Of a stretch of DNA of 64,000 bases, positions 8,433-17,216 are shown one piece after another; positions within the stretch are counted from its first letter, which is position 1; every line of letters starts with the position of its first letter. The notes beneath the pieces were generated by a model. The model did not search any database. It was not told the origin of the DNA and was given only the letters and a program-made list of their open reading frames with translations. The stretch is from an uncultured Winogradskyella sp. (GTDB taxonomy: Bacteria > Bacteroidota > Bacteroidia > Flavobacteriales > Flavobacteriaceae). The DNA is taken from NCBI RefSeq assembly GCF_947501905.1, contig NZ_CANMXL010000001.1, positions 682,001-746,000 of the forward strand, read 5' to 3'. The position numbers and the translations under genes are program-made.

Positions 8433-8497
8433 ATCTCTAAAATAGAAAAATAGTATTACATTTATTGTGTCAATCAATTCAAATTATTATATCATCT

Positions 8498-9679
8498 ATG
8501 GATTTCCCTTTTAGCTTTGGACAAAAAAGTTCATTACTATTAATATTCTTTTTTCATGGTATTGTGTTTTCGTTTTTATCACTCAGAAAAGGAATCGTAC
8601 ATAATAATAAAGCAAGCAAATGGTTGAGTTTATTACTGTTTCTGTATGCCATGTATATCACACCTTACATGTTAGGTTATGCTAATTGGTATTCCAAAAA
8701 AATTACTGCGGACATTCTGTTTTTTATACCATTTATGCAGGTATTATTAATTGGACCTGTCGTCTATTTTTATACTAAAAGCCAATTAAATTCAGGGTTC
8801 AAACTTTCTAAAAAAGACTATATTCATTTTATACCTGCCATATTATATGCCATATACAGCTTAGTAGTTTTTATTACCGATAAATTGATTTTAGACGACT
8901 ATTATTTCTATGCAGATTACCGAGATAAGGATATGTCAAATTGGTATCAAGCAACAGGATTAGTATCGATGGCATTCTATCTTGGTTTGAGTTTACGCTA
9001 CTATTCAAATTATAAAAAGTTGCTTTTTGACACAGTAAGTTATGCCGACTCTATATTGTTTAAATGGATTAGAAACTTCATGATTGCCTTTTTGGGTATT
9101 CTCATATTGCGGGTGCTATTTTTTATTACTAATCCCGAATGGGGCGAATTCGGAAGTCAGTTCTGGCACTATATTGCATTTTCATTTGTGTTTTACTATA
9201 TCGCTGTTACTGGTTATAGCAACATTATAAAACAGACTACATTATCTGTTGAAAAATTTAAAGTGATTAATGTCTTTGAAGATGAAGTTTCAGTTTTTAA
9301 AGATGAAACTACAACAAATGCTAGTGAAAAAGACCTTACCATATGGAAAGACAAACTTTCTAAATTAATGACAGAAAATCACTTATTTGAAAATCCCCGT
9401 TTAACACTTTCTGATGTTGCTAAAGAATTAAGTACGACGACAAAGACCATATCTTCAGTTGTAAATTCTGGTTTTAATATGAATTTTAATGATTTTGTAA
9501 ATCATCATAGAATTGAATCTGTAAAAGAAAAATTTGAAAATGGTGAGCAAAACACCACTACCCTTTTAGGGATTGCTTTAGATTGTGGTTTTAATAGTAA
9601 AGCCACATTTAATAGAGCTTTTAAAAAGAGTACGTCTCTTTCTCCAAAAGACTATTTAGAAAAATTAACAAAAGAATAG
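8498..9679 (+). CDS. AraC-family regulator with N-terminal membrane domain
   Basis: About 393 residues. The first 240 or so are hydrophobic with seven or eight predicted membrane helices; the last 100 form an AraC double helix-turn-helix, with LSDVAKELSTTTKTISSVV as the first helix pair and GIALDCGFNSKATFNRAFKK as the second, ending in the family SLSPKDY motif. It is a membrane-bound one-component regulator, a form common in Flavobacteriia. ATG at 8498 is chosen over an upstream TTG because the membrane domain starts there. It probably controls the serine hydrolase that starts 71 bp downstream; this is inference from position. Confidence 0.87.
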   Translation: MDFPFSFGQKSSLLLIFFFHGIVFSFLSLRKGIVHNNKASKWLSLLLFLYAMYITPYMLGYANWYSKKITADILFFIPFMQVLLIGPVVYFYTKSQLNSGFKLSKKDYIHFIPAILYAIYSLVVFITDKLILDDYYFYADYRDKDMSNWYQATGLVSMAFYLGLSLRYYSNYKKLLFDTVSYADSILFKWIRNFMIAFLGILILRVLFFITNPEWGEFGSQFWHYIAFSFVFYYIAVTGYSNIIKQTTLSVEKFKVINVFEDEVSVFKDETTTNASEKDLTIWKDKLSKLMTENHLFENPRLTLSDVAKELSTTTKTISSVVNSGFNMNFNDFVNHHRIESVKEKFENGEQNTTTLLGIALDCGFNSKATFNRAFKKSTSLSPKDYLEKLTKE

Positions 9680-9750
9680 GTCTCAAATCAAGATTTGAAG
9701 CGTTTAGCGTACTATTTACCATGACATTTGTATCAAATTAAAAAAACGTC

Positions 9751-11871
9751 ATGAAAAAATCACTTACACTATTCGCTTTACTAATTTCAATTTCACTAGT
9801 TGCTCAACAACAAATAAAACAAATTGATGCTATTGTTAATTCTAAACTATCAGACAATGATCCTGGGTTATTTGTAGGTGTAGTTAAAGATGGGAAAATC
9901 ATTTACGAAAACTATAAAGGTTTAGCCAGTCTGCAACATAATGTAAAGATTGATGCCAGTTCACGCTCTAACATTGCATCTACAGCAAAACAGTTTACGG
10001 CTTTAATGATATTAAACTTATCTCTAGAGCAAAAGCTAAGTTTAGAAGATGATATTAGAAAATACTTACCTAAACTCTACCCAAGCGTAAAAGAGAAAAT
10101 TAAAATAAGACACCTAATTAACCATACAAGTGGTGTTAGAGACTTTTATGATTTAATGAGTATACAACAAGAACCATGGTGGAGAAGAGAAGGTTTAGAT
10201 AATGATGATGCTATTGAACTATTAGAAAAGCAAGAAGATTTAGCCTTTGAACCTGGTTCAAGATACATGTATAGTAATTCGGGATATACATTGCTAACTA
10301 AAATTATTGAAGTGGCTTCAGGTGAAAAATTCCATGACTATTCCGAAAAATTCTTTAAAAATCTTGGGATGGAGAATACGGTATTTCTTAAAAACTATAT
10401 GGCAGTTATTCCAAACCAGGCCTTACCATATTCTGATTGGGGTGATGGTGTTTGGCAACAATATCCTATGATAACAAACTTATATGGCGATGGTTTTTTG
10501 TTTACCTCACTTAAGGACCAATTGATTTTTGAACAGGCTATACAAAATGCAAAATTCAACAATAACCGATTATTAATCGAAAGTCAAAGCCCAATACCTA
10601 ATAGTGAAATAAAGACCTATGGCTTTGGACTTGAGTTAGGAGAAAGACTAAACTACAACTCTGTTCACCATTCTGGAGGAACGGGATCTTATCATTCCCA
10701 AACCATTCGTTTTCCTGAAGAAAAATTAACTGTCTTTGTAATGAGTAATAACAGTAATTTATGGAGTGGTGCTATTGCAGATGAAGTGGCAAAATTATTT
10801 CTACCAAAAAAAGAAGCAGTTATTACATACGACCAACGTTTGAAAGAAGTATCTAATGCTATTGCAACAACCGAAATTTTAGGTCAATACCTCTCGCCAG
10901 GTAACTATTTGATTAGAATAGAGAAAAAAGACGAAAAACTAACTTGGAGAAACGGCAATAACAACCCTATAGAGCTTAAAAAAGAAGCACAGAATCTTTA
11001 CAGCTTATCGTATAACTCTAAAACTAAAATAGGCTTTTATAAAAACGAATTGATCTTATTCTATCCTTCTGGAAAAACAAGTATTTATAACAAAATACCT
11101 AAGCAAGAAGTGACACTTGCAGATTTAGAAAGTTATGTTGGACAATATTACAGTACAGAATTGGATGTTAATTTTACGCTTGCATTAAAAAACAATAAAC
11201 TTATTATTACTCTTGATGGTTGGAAAAAGAAACATGAGGTAGAAATATTAAATCCAAATGAGCTTTTAGTCTTTGATTATATATTAAAAATAGAGCGCGA
11301 CCAATTCAACAGAGTTACTAACATTCTTCTCACAACTAATCGCATACTCAATAATAAATTCATCAAAAAAACGAACTTAAAATTTCAACCAAAAATTGAA
11401 ACTGAAAACGGATCTATTAATGTCACAACTATTGGCTCTCGAGATGGTAAGTCTTCTCAAATATTATTAACCAAAAACTATCCTAATGGCAATGAAATTT
11501 GGTCACAACAATTTGGTGGTAAAAGCTATGACAAGGCAAGTTCTATTTTGGCAACAGATGATGGCTATTTAATCATTGGCTCTACGAGTTCTTATGGTAA
11601 AGGTAACTATGACATGTTTGTTGTTAAGACTGATAAAAAAGGAAATGAAATCTGGCAAAACTCTTATGGAGATTTTTACAACGAATATGGATATTCAGCC
11701 GAGAAGACAGACTCTGGCTATATCGTTAAAGGCACTATACAGAAATGTTCTTCAAATACGGATGTGTTTAATAGAACTTGCACTACTAATGTTTGGTTTG
11801 TTTCTATAGATGACAATGGTAAAGAATTGTCAAATGAAATTTTGGAAGAGATTAATGAGGCTTATAATTAA
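9751..11871 (+). CDS. Exported serine hydrolase (beta-lactamase/PBP class C fold) with C-terminal repeat domain
   Basis: A 706-residue secreted protein with a signal peptide of about 18 residues. The catalytic domain has the class C motifs: STAK with nucleophile Ser77 and Lys80, YSN near residue 175, and HSGGTG near 308. This fold includes D-aminopeptidases, esterases and penicillin-binding proteins; the substrate is unknown. A middle region follows, then a C-terminal block from about 560 with repeated strands of the type DGYLIIGSTSS and GNEIWQNSYGD, like the beta-propeller-like repeats of Bacteroidota surface proteins. No T9SS sorting domain is obvious. The 3' end overlaps the convergent HEAT gene by 20 bp. 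Confidence 0.85.
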   Translation: MKKSLTLFALLISISLVAQQQIKQIDAIVNSKLSDNDPGLFVGVVKDGKIIYENYKGLASLQHNVKIDASSRSNIASTAKQFTALMILNLSLEQKLSLEDDIRKYLPKLYPSVKEKIKIRHLINHTSGVRDFYDLMSIQQEPWWRREGLDNDDAIELLEKQEDLAFEPGSRYMYSNSGYTLLTKIIEVASGEKFHDYSEKFFKNLGMENTVFLKNYMAVIPNQALPYSDWGDGVWQQYPMITNLYGDGFLFTSLKDQLIFEQAIQNAKFNNNRLLIESQSPIPNSEIKTYGFGLELGERLNYNSVHHSGGTGSYHSQTIRFPEEKLTVFVMSNNSNLWSGAIADEVAKLFLPKKEAVITYDQRLKEVSNAIATTEILGQYLSPGNYLIRIEKKDEKLTWRNGNNNPIELKKEAQNLYSLSYNSKTKIGFYKNELILFYPSGKTSIYNKIPKQEVTLADLESYVGQYYSTELDVNFTLALKNNKLIITLDGWKKKHEVEILNPNELLVFDYILKIERDQFNRVTNILLTTNRILNNKFIKKTNLKFQPKIETENGSINVTTIGSRDGKSSQILLTKNYPNGNEIWSQQFGGKSYDKASSILATDDGYLIIGSTSSYGKGNYDMFVVKTDKKGNEIWQNSYGDFYNEYGYSAEKTDSGYIVKGTIQKCSSNTDVFNRTCTTNVWFVSIDDNGKELSNEILEEINEAYN

Positions 11872-12616
11872 CATCAATATAATCAATCGCTTCTTGCTGA
11901 GTTAAAACAGCAAACTTTTTATAGCGTTCATGCACATCAACGATTTCATCTAAGGCCTTTTCAATAAGGCCTTTGTTTTTCCATGTATTCAAATGTGTTA
12001 TTACGGTTTGTAAACACCCTTTTTTATAAGCAATTTGTCCTAACACATGAATTAAAGTATCTGATACACGTTTGGTTTCATCAAATTCTAGCTCCTTTAA
12101 AAGCGGTAAAATATCTTGTGGGTATGTTCGTCCTCTTAATTCAATGCCGTGGCAGATTTCACGACGTATTTCTTTATCAGGATGTTTTAAATATGTTTTA
12201 GCCCAAGCCAAAACAGGTTCAGGGTTTCGCTCTCCCATTTTCTTTATTGAGCCAATAACAGCATTACGCACGCGATGATGTGCATCGAACAAGCTCGTAT
12301 CCATAAAATGCTGAATCTTATTAAAATGAAATTTCCCAATCTCACCTGCGGCATTAATAACGGTTTGACGTACTAACTCATCTTCATGCTTTATTAATTC
12401 ATTTAATACCTGAAAAACACTTGATTGTAACTGGGTTTGTGCGTAGAAAATTTTTCCGATAGCTAAGTACCCTGTTTTGCGAATATAAGTATCGTCATCA
12501 GAAAAGTATTTAAAAATTGATAAGGAGTTACTGTGCATTAAATCATTTTCAATCTCTTGATTGATGCTTTCTACAAGTAAATTCCGCTCCACCTTAGATA
12601 AATCGTAAAATCCCAT
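11852..12616 (-). CDS. HEAT-repeat protein
   Basis: A 254-residue soluble protein made of alpha-helical pairs: successive segments such as DDTYIRKTGYLAIGKI, EDELVRQTVINAAGEIG, AHHRVRNAVIGSIKKMG and PDKEIRREICHGIELRG follow the HEAT pattern, about 35 residues apart. HEAT proteins are scaffolds for protein or nucleic acid binding; a distant DNA-alkylation-repair (AlkD-like) relation is possible but the catalytic residues cannot be assigned. It lies 4 bp downstream of the membrane-anchored winged-helix regulator on the same strand, so the two may be co-transcribed. Confidence 0.7.
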   Translation of the reverse strand: MGFYDLSKVERNLLVESINQEIENDLMHSNSLSIFKYFSDDDTYIRKTGYLAIGKIFYAQTQLQSSVFQVLNELIKHEDELVRQTVINAAGEIGKFHFNKIQHFMDTSLFDAHHRVRNAVIGSIKKMGERNPEPVLAWAKTYLKHPDKEIRREICHGIELRGRTYPQDILPLLKELEFDETKRVSDTLIHVLGQIAYKKGCLQTVITHLNTWKNKGLIEKALDEIVDVHERYKKFAVLTQQEAIDYIDVNYKPH

Positions 12617-12620
12617 ATTA

Positions 12621-13478
12621 TTAATTTACTAACACAAGCTTATAACCTACACCATGGACATTTTCAATAATTATAGAACTATCCGCCGAAAGCTTTTTTC
12701 TTAATTTTGAAATAAACGTATCCAAACTTCTACCAACAACAACGCCATTATCTTCCCAAACCCTTTTAGTTAGTTCGTCTCTGGTAATAATTTGATTAGG
12801 GTTAGCAACAAAGATGGCTAATAATTCACATTCTTTTTTTGAAAGTGCAATTTCAACAGCTTCTTTAATTAACTTATTTTGGTTTTGATAAAACTGAAAA
12901 CTTCCAACCTTAATATAATCGCTATTTTGCTTTTCATTTTTTAGAGCTTGTTTCCTCCTATATATCAAAAACAATAGCAATAAAAAAGCAGCTAAAACAC
13001 TGCCATACAGCAATGTCTTTTTATTCATCAACGACGCCACTCTTCTTGTAAATCTCACTTCAATATAGTAGCAATCCAAAGGTAAGTTTCTACTCATACA
13101 AGGAATAATGGTACTTTCTTCATCGATACTCATCTCATAACTATAAGCGACCTCATCATCTACACACTGAATGACCTCGACTAGGTAATGCTTAGGCAAA
13201 TTTGCCTTCTTAAAATTAGTCTCTATAAACGAAACCAAATTGGAAGGCTCAAAGGATAACTCTTCTTGAAAAGACAATCTATACTTAGATTGCTTTAGGG
13301 CTACAACTGGTAAAATTAGAGATGTTGAATCTTGATGAGATAGTAGCAACTGATTACCAACCTCACGAAAAGAAATCTTAACACGCTCTGAAAACTCATC
13401 ATTTTCAATACCCGAACATGATAAGATTAAGATGAAAAATAAAAAACTAGAAATTGTGTTAATGGACTTTCTCTTCAT
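12621..13478 (-). CDS. Membrane-anchored winged-helix regulator (ToxR/CadC-like layout)
   Basis: About 285 residues. From the N-terminus: a signal-like segment ending in ILILSCSG (a possible lipobox), a periplasmic part of about 120 residues, one transmembrane helix (LLYGSVLAAFLLLLFLIY), a basic juxtamembrane stretch, and a C-terminal OmpR-type winged helix with LSKKECELLAIF and the recognition region ITRDELTKRVW, ending in VHGVGYKL. DNA binding would be cytoplasmic and sensing periplasmic, a one-component signalling protein. ATG at 13478 is preferred over the earlier one because the leader begins there. Divergent from a YceI gene, with TTGACACT repeats between. Confidence 0.8.
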   Translation of the reverse strand: MKRKSINTISSFLFFILILSCSGIENDEFSERVKISFREVGNQLLLSHQDSTSLILPVVALKQSKYRLSFQEELSFEPSNLVSFIETNFKKANLPKHYLVEVIQCVDDEVAYSYEMSIDEESTIIPCMSRNLPLDCYYIEVRFTRRVASLMNKKTLLYGSVLAAFLLLLFLIYRRKQALKNEKQNSDYIKVGSFQFYQNQNKLIKEAVEIALSKKECELLAIFVANPNQIITRDELTKRVWEDNGVVVGRSLDTFISKLRKKLSADSSIIIENVHGVGYKLVLVN

Positions 13479-13521
13479 AATTACTGTAAATAACATACAA
13501 TTTCATGACTTTTTACAACTG

Positions 13522-13560
13522 TTGACACTTCTTTTACATTTTTTTGACACTCTTCCTTTT
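13522..13560. promoter_or_regulatory. Direct repeats, possible operator of the winged-helix regulator
   Basis: TTGACACT occurs at 13522 and again at 13544, each followed by a T-rich TTCTTTT-like tail; the 22-bp period is two helical turns. OmpR-type winged-helix proteins bind tandem direct repeats. The repeats sit in the divergent gap between this regulator and the YceI gene. Function is inferred. Confidence 0.4.
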
Positions 13561-13609
13561 ATCTCATTCTAGTTTTATCAAAACAAATTTTAATCAAAAA
13601 GATAATATC

Positions 13610-14206
13610 ATGAAAAAACGAACATTGCTTATTGTAATTACACTTTTTACAGCTTTTACTTATGCTCAGACTTCAAATTCTGACTTAATAGAAAAATTAG
13701 ATATCAATACATCTAAAAGCGAACTTAAATGGTCATGCGAATATGCTTTTTATTTTGGAGGTCATGATGGCACAATAAATTTTGAAAATGGTTATTTTTT
13801 AAAACAAAATGGAGCTATTACTGGTGGTGCGTTTACGATAGATATGAATTCTATTAAAAATTTAGATATAAAAAATGCCGAAGCTAATGCAGGCTTGGTA
13901 GAGCATCTTAAAAATGAAGATTTCTTTGATGTGAAAAAATTTCCAAAATCAAAATTGGTAATAACTAAAGTTACTTATCATGATGCAACACATATGCGTA
14001 TGGAAGCTAATCTTAAAATAAAAGATATTACCTTACCCGTAAATTTTCAGGCCGAAGTTGATTACCAAAAGAAAGAGATGACTACACGATTTAAAATAGA
14101 CCGCACACTTTGGGGTGTTACCTACAACTCAAAAGAAGTTGAAGGCAAATTAAAAGATGGTCTTATCTCTGATGCTATAGGTTTTGAAGTAAAATTGAGT
14201 TTATAA
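13610..14206 (+). CDS. YceI-family lipocalin-like protein
   Basis: A 198-residue exported protein with a signal peptide of about 19 residues ending near TYA. The body is the YceI beta-barrel, with the pattern FTIDMNSIKNLDI, LKNEDFFDVKKFPKSKL and ITLPVNFQAEV. YceI proteins bind polyisoprenoids or amphiphiles in a central cavity; the ligand here is unknown. The start is ATG at 13610, since the frame upstream has no leader. It is followed after 5 bp by a hypothetical exported gene and is divergent from the membrane-anchored regulator, its likely controller. Confidence 0.92.
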   Translation: MKKRTLLIVITLFTAFTYAQTSNSDLIEKLDINTSKSELKWSCEYAFYFGGHDGTINFENGYFLKQNGAITGGAFTIDMNSIKNLDIKNAEANAGLVEHLKNEDFFDVKKFPKSKLVITKVTYHDATHMRMEANLKIKDITLPVNFQAEVDYQKKEMTTRFKIDRTLWGVTYNSKEVEGKLKDGLISDAIGFEVKLSL

Positions 14207-14211
14207 AAATT

Positions 14212-14790
14212 ATGAAAGAGATTATATCAATTATTGCAATTTTGCTGTTTGCAGGATTACACAGTCAAGAAGAAAATTTAGGTGTTTTAGAATCAGATAG
14301 TACTTGGAAAAAAGAACTTATTAAAATGCCTTTAGGATTTGCCAGAGAGATCAATTACGAAGGTTTTGAAGACATTAGATTTGCAAATGGTTGGTCAAAA
14401 AAAGAAAGTCCCGAGTTTTGGGCTTATACTTTTGTTTGGCATGTAAAAGGCATACAAAAACAAACCGAAGAAAATTTAACTACACACCTAAAAGCTTATT
14501 TTGATGGCTTAATGTTGCCTGATGATAACGATAAACAGAAAGTTCCAGGAGCAACTATATCTTTTAGTAAAACTAAAAATCAAGAGTCTAGTTTTACAGG
14601 GACAATAAAAACCTACGATAGGTTTCATACCAAAGCCACTATTACCTTAAACTGTACGGTAAAAGCTTATTATTGTAATACACTAAACACCACTACAGTT
14701 TTATTCAGATTTTCACTACAACCTTTTAATCATAAAGTTTGGGATAAGTTTAATGACGTAAAACTTAGTGATGAGGTTTGTGATGATTAA
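14212..14790 (+). CDS. Hypothetical exported protein
   Basis: A 192-residue protein with a short signal peptide (about 18 residues, ending HSQ). No family is recognised. Aromatic and charged residues alternate in the mature part (WAYTFVWHVKG, FHTKATITLNC), suggesting beta structure, and there are three cysteines towards the C-terminus. It starts 5 bp after the YceI gene, so it is probably co-expressed with it as a periplasmic partner. Confidence 0.6.
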   Translation: MKEIISIIAILLFAGLHSQEENLGVLESDSTWKKELIKMPLGFAREINYEGFEDIRFANGWSKKESPEFWAYTFVWHVKGIQKQTEENLTTHLKAYFDGLMLPDDNDKQKVPGATISFSKTKNQESSFTGTIKTYDRFHTKATITLNCTVKAYYCNTLNTTTVLFRFSLQPFNHKVWDKFNDVKLSDEVCDD

Positions 14791-14888
14791 GGCTTAAAAA
14801 TTATTTTGTAACCTTTCTTTTTGTTGACTTGTCCAATAAGTGTGAATTCGCAATAACACATTTATAAACATTAAAAAGTCATCAAAAA

Positions 14889-15989
14889 ATGAACACTTTA
14901 AAACACTATTTTTTAATTTTTTGCACAAGCTTATGTTTAGTTGGGCTTGGACAAAACAAATCAAAATCAATACAATTACCTGACGGTAGCGAGATTTCAA
15001 TAGCTTACTTAAACGATTATATTCAAAAGGCTATGGACTCTCTTAATTTGCCTGGGTTATCTATAGCAATAGTTAACGACAATACAATTGCTTATCACAA
15101 TACATTTGGCTTTAAAAACATAAAAACAGAAGAGCCAATAACTAAACGTACGCTTTTTGAAGGTGCATCACTTTCAAAACCTTTATTCGCCTATTTTTTA
15201 ATGAAAATGGCCGAAGATGGGAAGATAGATTTAGACAAACCCATTTTTCCTTATCTAGAAGCTATTTTTCCTGAAGGAATTATTGCTGAAACATCACTTG
15301 AAAATTATAAAACATTAACGCCTAGAATTATCCTATCTCATGGAACTGGCATCCCAAATTGGGTCAAAGGAAAGCCTATCGAAATAGCTTTTAAACCAGG
15401 AACAGATTTTTCATATTCTGGAGAAGCTTACCAGCATTTAGGAGCTGCTTTTGGCACTAAATTGGGTATAGCTTGGGGGAAAAAGTTAGATTCTCTTTTT
15501 ATTAATGAGGCTGCATTGCCAATTGGGATGGGTAGAAGCTTATATACTTGGGATTCAAAATATGAGAATACCATAGCAAGAGGTCACATAAAAGGTAAAG
15601 TGAATCCAGAAATTAATAGGTATAAAAAAGTTGGTCCAGGGTTTAGCTTACACTCAGATGCAGAAGATTACGCCATGTTTCTTATTGAAATGATGAACCC
15701 TAAAAACATTTCAGTAGCCACAAGAGATGAAATGCTTAAAGAACATAATCACTTTAAAAAAGATAATAAACTCTATAAAGAAACAGGACAAACTGGTTGG
15801 GGCTTAGGCTTTGCACAAAAGCCAACACCATATGGACTAATGCACCTGCATACTGGAAATAATAAGGATTTTCAAGCTTACACAATGTTTATACCAGACC
15901 AAAAATATGGTTTTGTTATGTTTGCTAATTCAGATAACTTATTTCCTTTTTTAGAGAAGCTAGAAGAATTATTAGGAGAACATTTTTAA
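14889..15989 (+). CDS. Exported serine hydrolase (class C beta-lactamase fold)
   Basis: A 366-residue exported enzyme with a signal peptide of about 21 residues. Catalytic motifs: SLSK (Ser94, Lys97), YSG near residue 176 in place of YxN, and HTGNN near 317 in place of KTG. The fold is shared by esterases, D-peptidases and beta-lactamases; beta-lactam hydrolysis cannot be claimed. It is followed by a small membrane protein, an ECF sigma factor and another membrane protein, with short gaps or overlaps. It belongs to a different subfamily from the 706-residue hydrolase at 9.7 kb. Confidence 0.83.
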   Translation: MNTLKHYFLIFCTSLCLVGLGQNKSKSIQLPDGSEISIAYLNDYIQKAMDSLNLPGLSIAIVNDNTIAYHNTFGFKNIKTEEPITKRTLFEGASLSKPLFAYFLMKMAEDGKIDLDKPIFPYLEAIFPEGIIAETSLENYKTLTPRIILSHGTGIPNWVKGKPIEIAFKPGTDFSYSGEAYQHLGAAFGTKLGIAWGKKLDSLFINEAALPIGMGRSLYTWDSKYENTIARGHIKGKVNPEINRYKKVGPGFSLHSDAEDYAMFLIEMMNPKNISVATRDEMLKEHNHFKKDNKLYKETGQTGWGLGFAQKPTPYGLMHLHTGNNKDFQAYTMFIPDQKYGFVMFANSDNLFPFLEKLEELLGEHF

Positions 15990-15998
15990 ACTATAAAT

Positions 15999-16328
15999 AT
16001 GAAAGATTACAACGAAATTATAGGGTTTACAATTATTGTATTAGGGTTATTATTAGTGGTTTTTATAATTGCTAGGTATACCTACTTGATAAAAAAAGAA
16101 ATGATAAGCAAAGGGATTTATCTAGAAAACAGAACCGTAAAATACAAATACTTAGATATAGGCTGCATTGTTTTTGGATTAGGGATTGGTCTATTAGTAT
16201 CATCCATTTTTACTGAATTAAACCTAACAGAAGACACAACAGATTTATTGGTTTGGGGAACGATTTTAATTTTTGCTGCAGCAGGATTAGTAGCCGCACA
16301 TTTCATTAGAAAGAGACTTGAAAAATAA
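15999..16328 (+). CDS. Small membrane protein (DUF6249-like)
   Basis: A 109-residue protein with three predicted transmembrane helices (about 8-27, 50-70 and 83-101) and a short basic tail. Its size and its place directly before an ECF sigma factor resemble the Bacteroidota DUF6249 proteins, but I cannot confirm the family. The 3' end overlaps the sigma factor by 11 bp, so the two are translationally coupled. Confidence 0.6.
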   Translation: MKDYNEIIGFTIIVLGLLLVVFIIARYTYLIKKEMISKGIYLENRTVKYKYLDIGCIVFGLGIGLLVSSIFTELNLTEDTTDLLVWGTILIFAAAGLVAAHFIRKRLEK

Positions 16329-16887
16329 AGAAGAAGATTTTAGTTTAATTCGTAAAGTAAACGAAGGTGATACTAGTGCATTTAGACAATTGGTCTATCT
16401 ACACAAAGATGTATCACTTTCGCTTGCATATTCTATTTTGAAGGATTTAACAATCTCTGAAGATGTTATACAAGATGTGTTTATTAAAGTATTTCATAAA
16501 CTAAGTACATTCAATTTTAAATCTTCCTTTTCTACTTGGCTTTATCGCATTGTAATTAATACCTCATACAATGAGCTAAAAAAACGAAAAGCAAGTATCT
16601 CATTAGACGAAGACAATACAGGCAATTTATTTGCGCCTATTGAGAACAAAGACTTTATGAGGAAGTCCGACCAAAAAAAATACATTAATCTAGCATTAAA
16701 ACAATTAAGAACAGATGAGGCTTTAGCATTGAGATTATTTTATTTATGTGAATTAAGCATCAAAGAAATCGAAGAGATAACAAATTTTAAAAAATCAAAA
16801 ATTAAGGTTGATTTACATCGCGGAAGAGAAAATCTAAACTTTCAACTTAGACAATTGTTGGGTGATGATATAAACTATTTATTATGA
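16318..16887 (+). CDS. ECF-type RNA polymerase sigma factor
   Basis: A 189-residue sigma-70 family protein of the extracytoplasmic-function type. Region 2 is visible around FRQLVYLHKDVSLSLAYSIL and ISEDVIQDVFIKVF, with the promoter-melting FSTWLYRIVIN block, and region 4 as LAL.LFYLCELSIKEIEEI with the helix-turn-helix KSKIKVDLHRGRENL. No regions 1 or 3 are present. Translation starts at TTG 16318 inside the previous gene. The following gene overlaps by ATGA and encodes a membrane protein that may be its anti-sigma factor. The regulon is unknown. Confidence 0.92.
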   Translation: MKNKEEDFSLIRKVNEGDTSAFRQLVYLHKDVSLSLAYSILKDLTISEDVIQDVFIKVFHKLSTFNFKSSFSTWLYRIVINTSYNELKKRKASISLDEDNTGNLFAPIENKDFMRKSDQKKYINLALKQLRTDEALALRLFYLCELSIKEIEEITNFKKSKIKVDLHRGRENLNFQLRQLLGDDINYLL

Positions 16888-17216
16888 ATGAAGAACAGTT
16901 AAAAAAAATTATGAAAAAGAGTTCGGTAGAAACTTCAAAAGGTTTTATAAATGACCTTATGACATCTATTGAAGCAAACCATGAAACTCAAAAAACTTCT
17001 TATAAGAGATTAATTTGGTTGGTATCGCTTATATCGTTAGTAACAATTTCTGGATTAATTTTGTTATTTATGGAATCTAATACAGTTGAAAATACCTATC
17101 TGAAATTTATATCTGATATTCCAAAAATGCCAATATTAGTAATAGTTACTCTATCTCTATTATTTGGGATTAACTATTTGATACGATTAAATGAAGAAAA
17201 TTCAATTACAGCCTAG
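16884..17216 (+). CDS. Small membrane protein, possible anti-sigma factor
   Basis: A 110-residue protein with a cytoplasmic N-terminal stretch of about 45 residues and two transmembrane helices (about 46-65 and 80-98). The ATGA overlap with the sigma gene, and a soluble N-terminus ahead of membrane helices, are typical for anti-sigma factors, but no zinc-binding HxxxCxxC motif is present. The role is therefore an inference from position only. The last codons overlap the convergent LD-carboxypeptidase gene. Confidence 0.6.
   Translation: MNEEQLKKIMKKSSVETSKGFINDLMTSIEANHETQKTSYKRLIWLVSLISLVTISGLILLFMESNTVENTYLKFISDIPKMPILVIVTLSLLFGINYLIRLNEENSITA

Noticed and set aside
8465..8497. Upstream TTG extension of the membrane AraC gene
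   Set aside because: The extra codons are not part of the membrane domain and the ATG at 8498 fits homologues.
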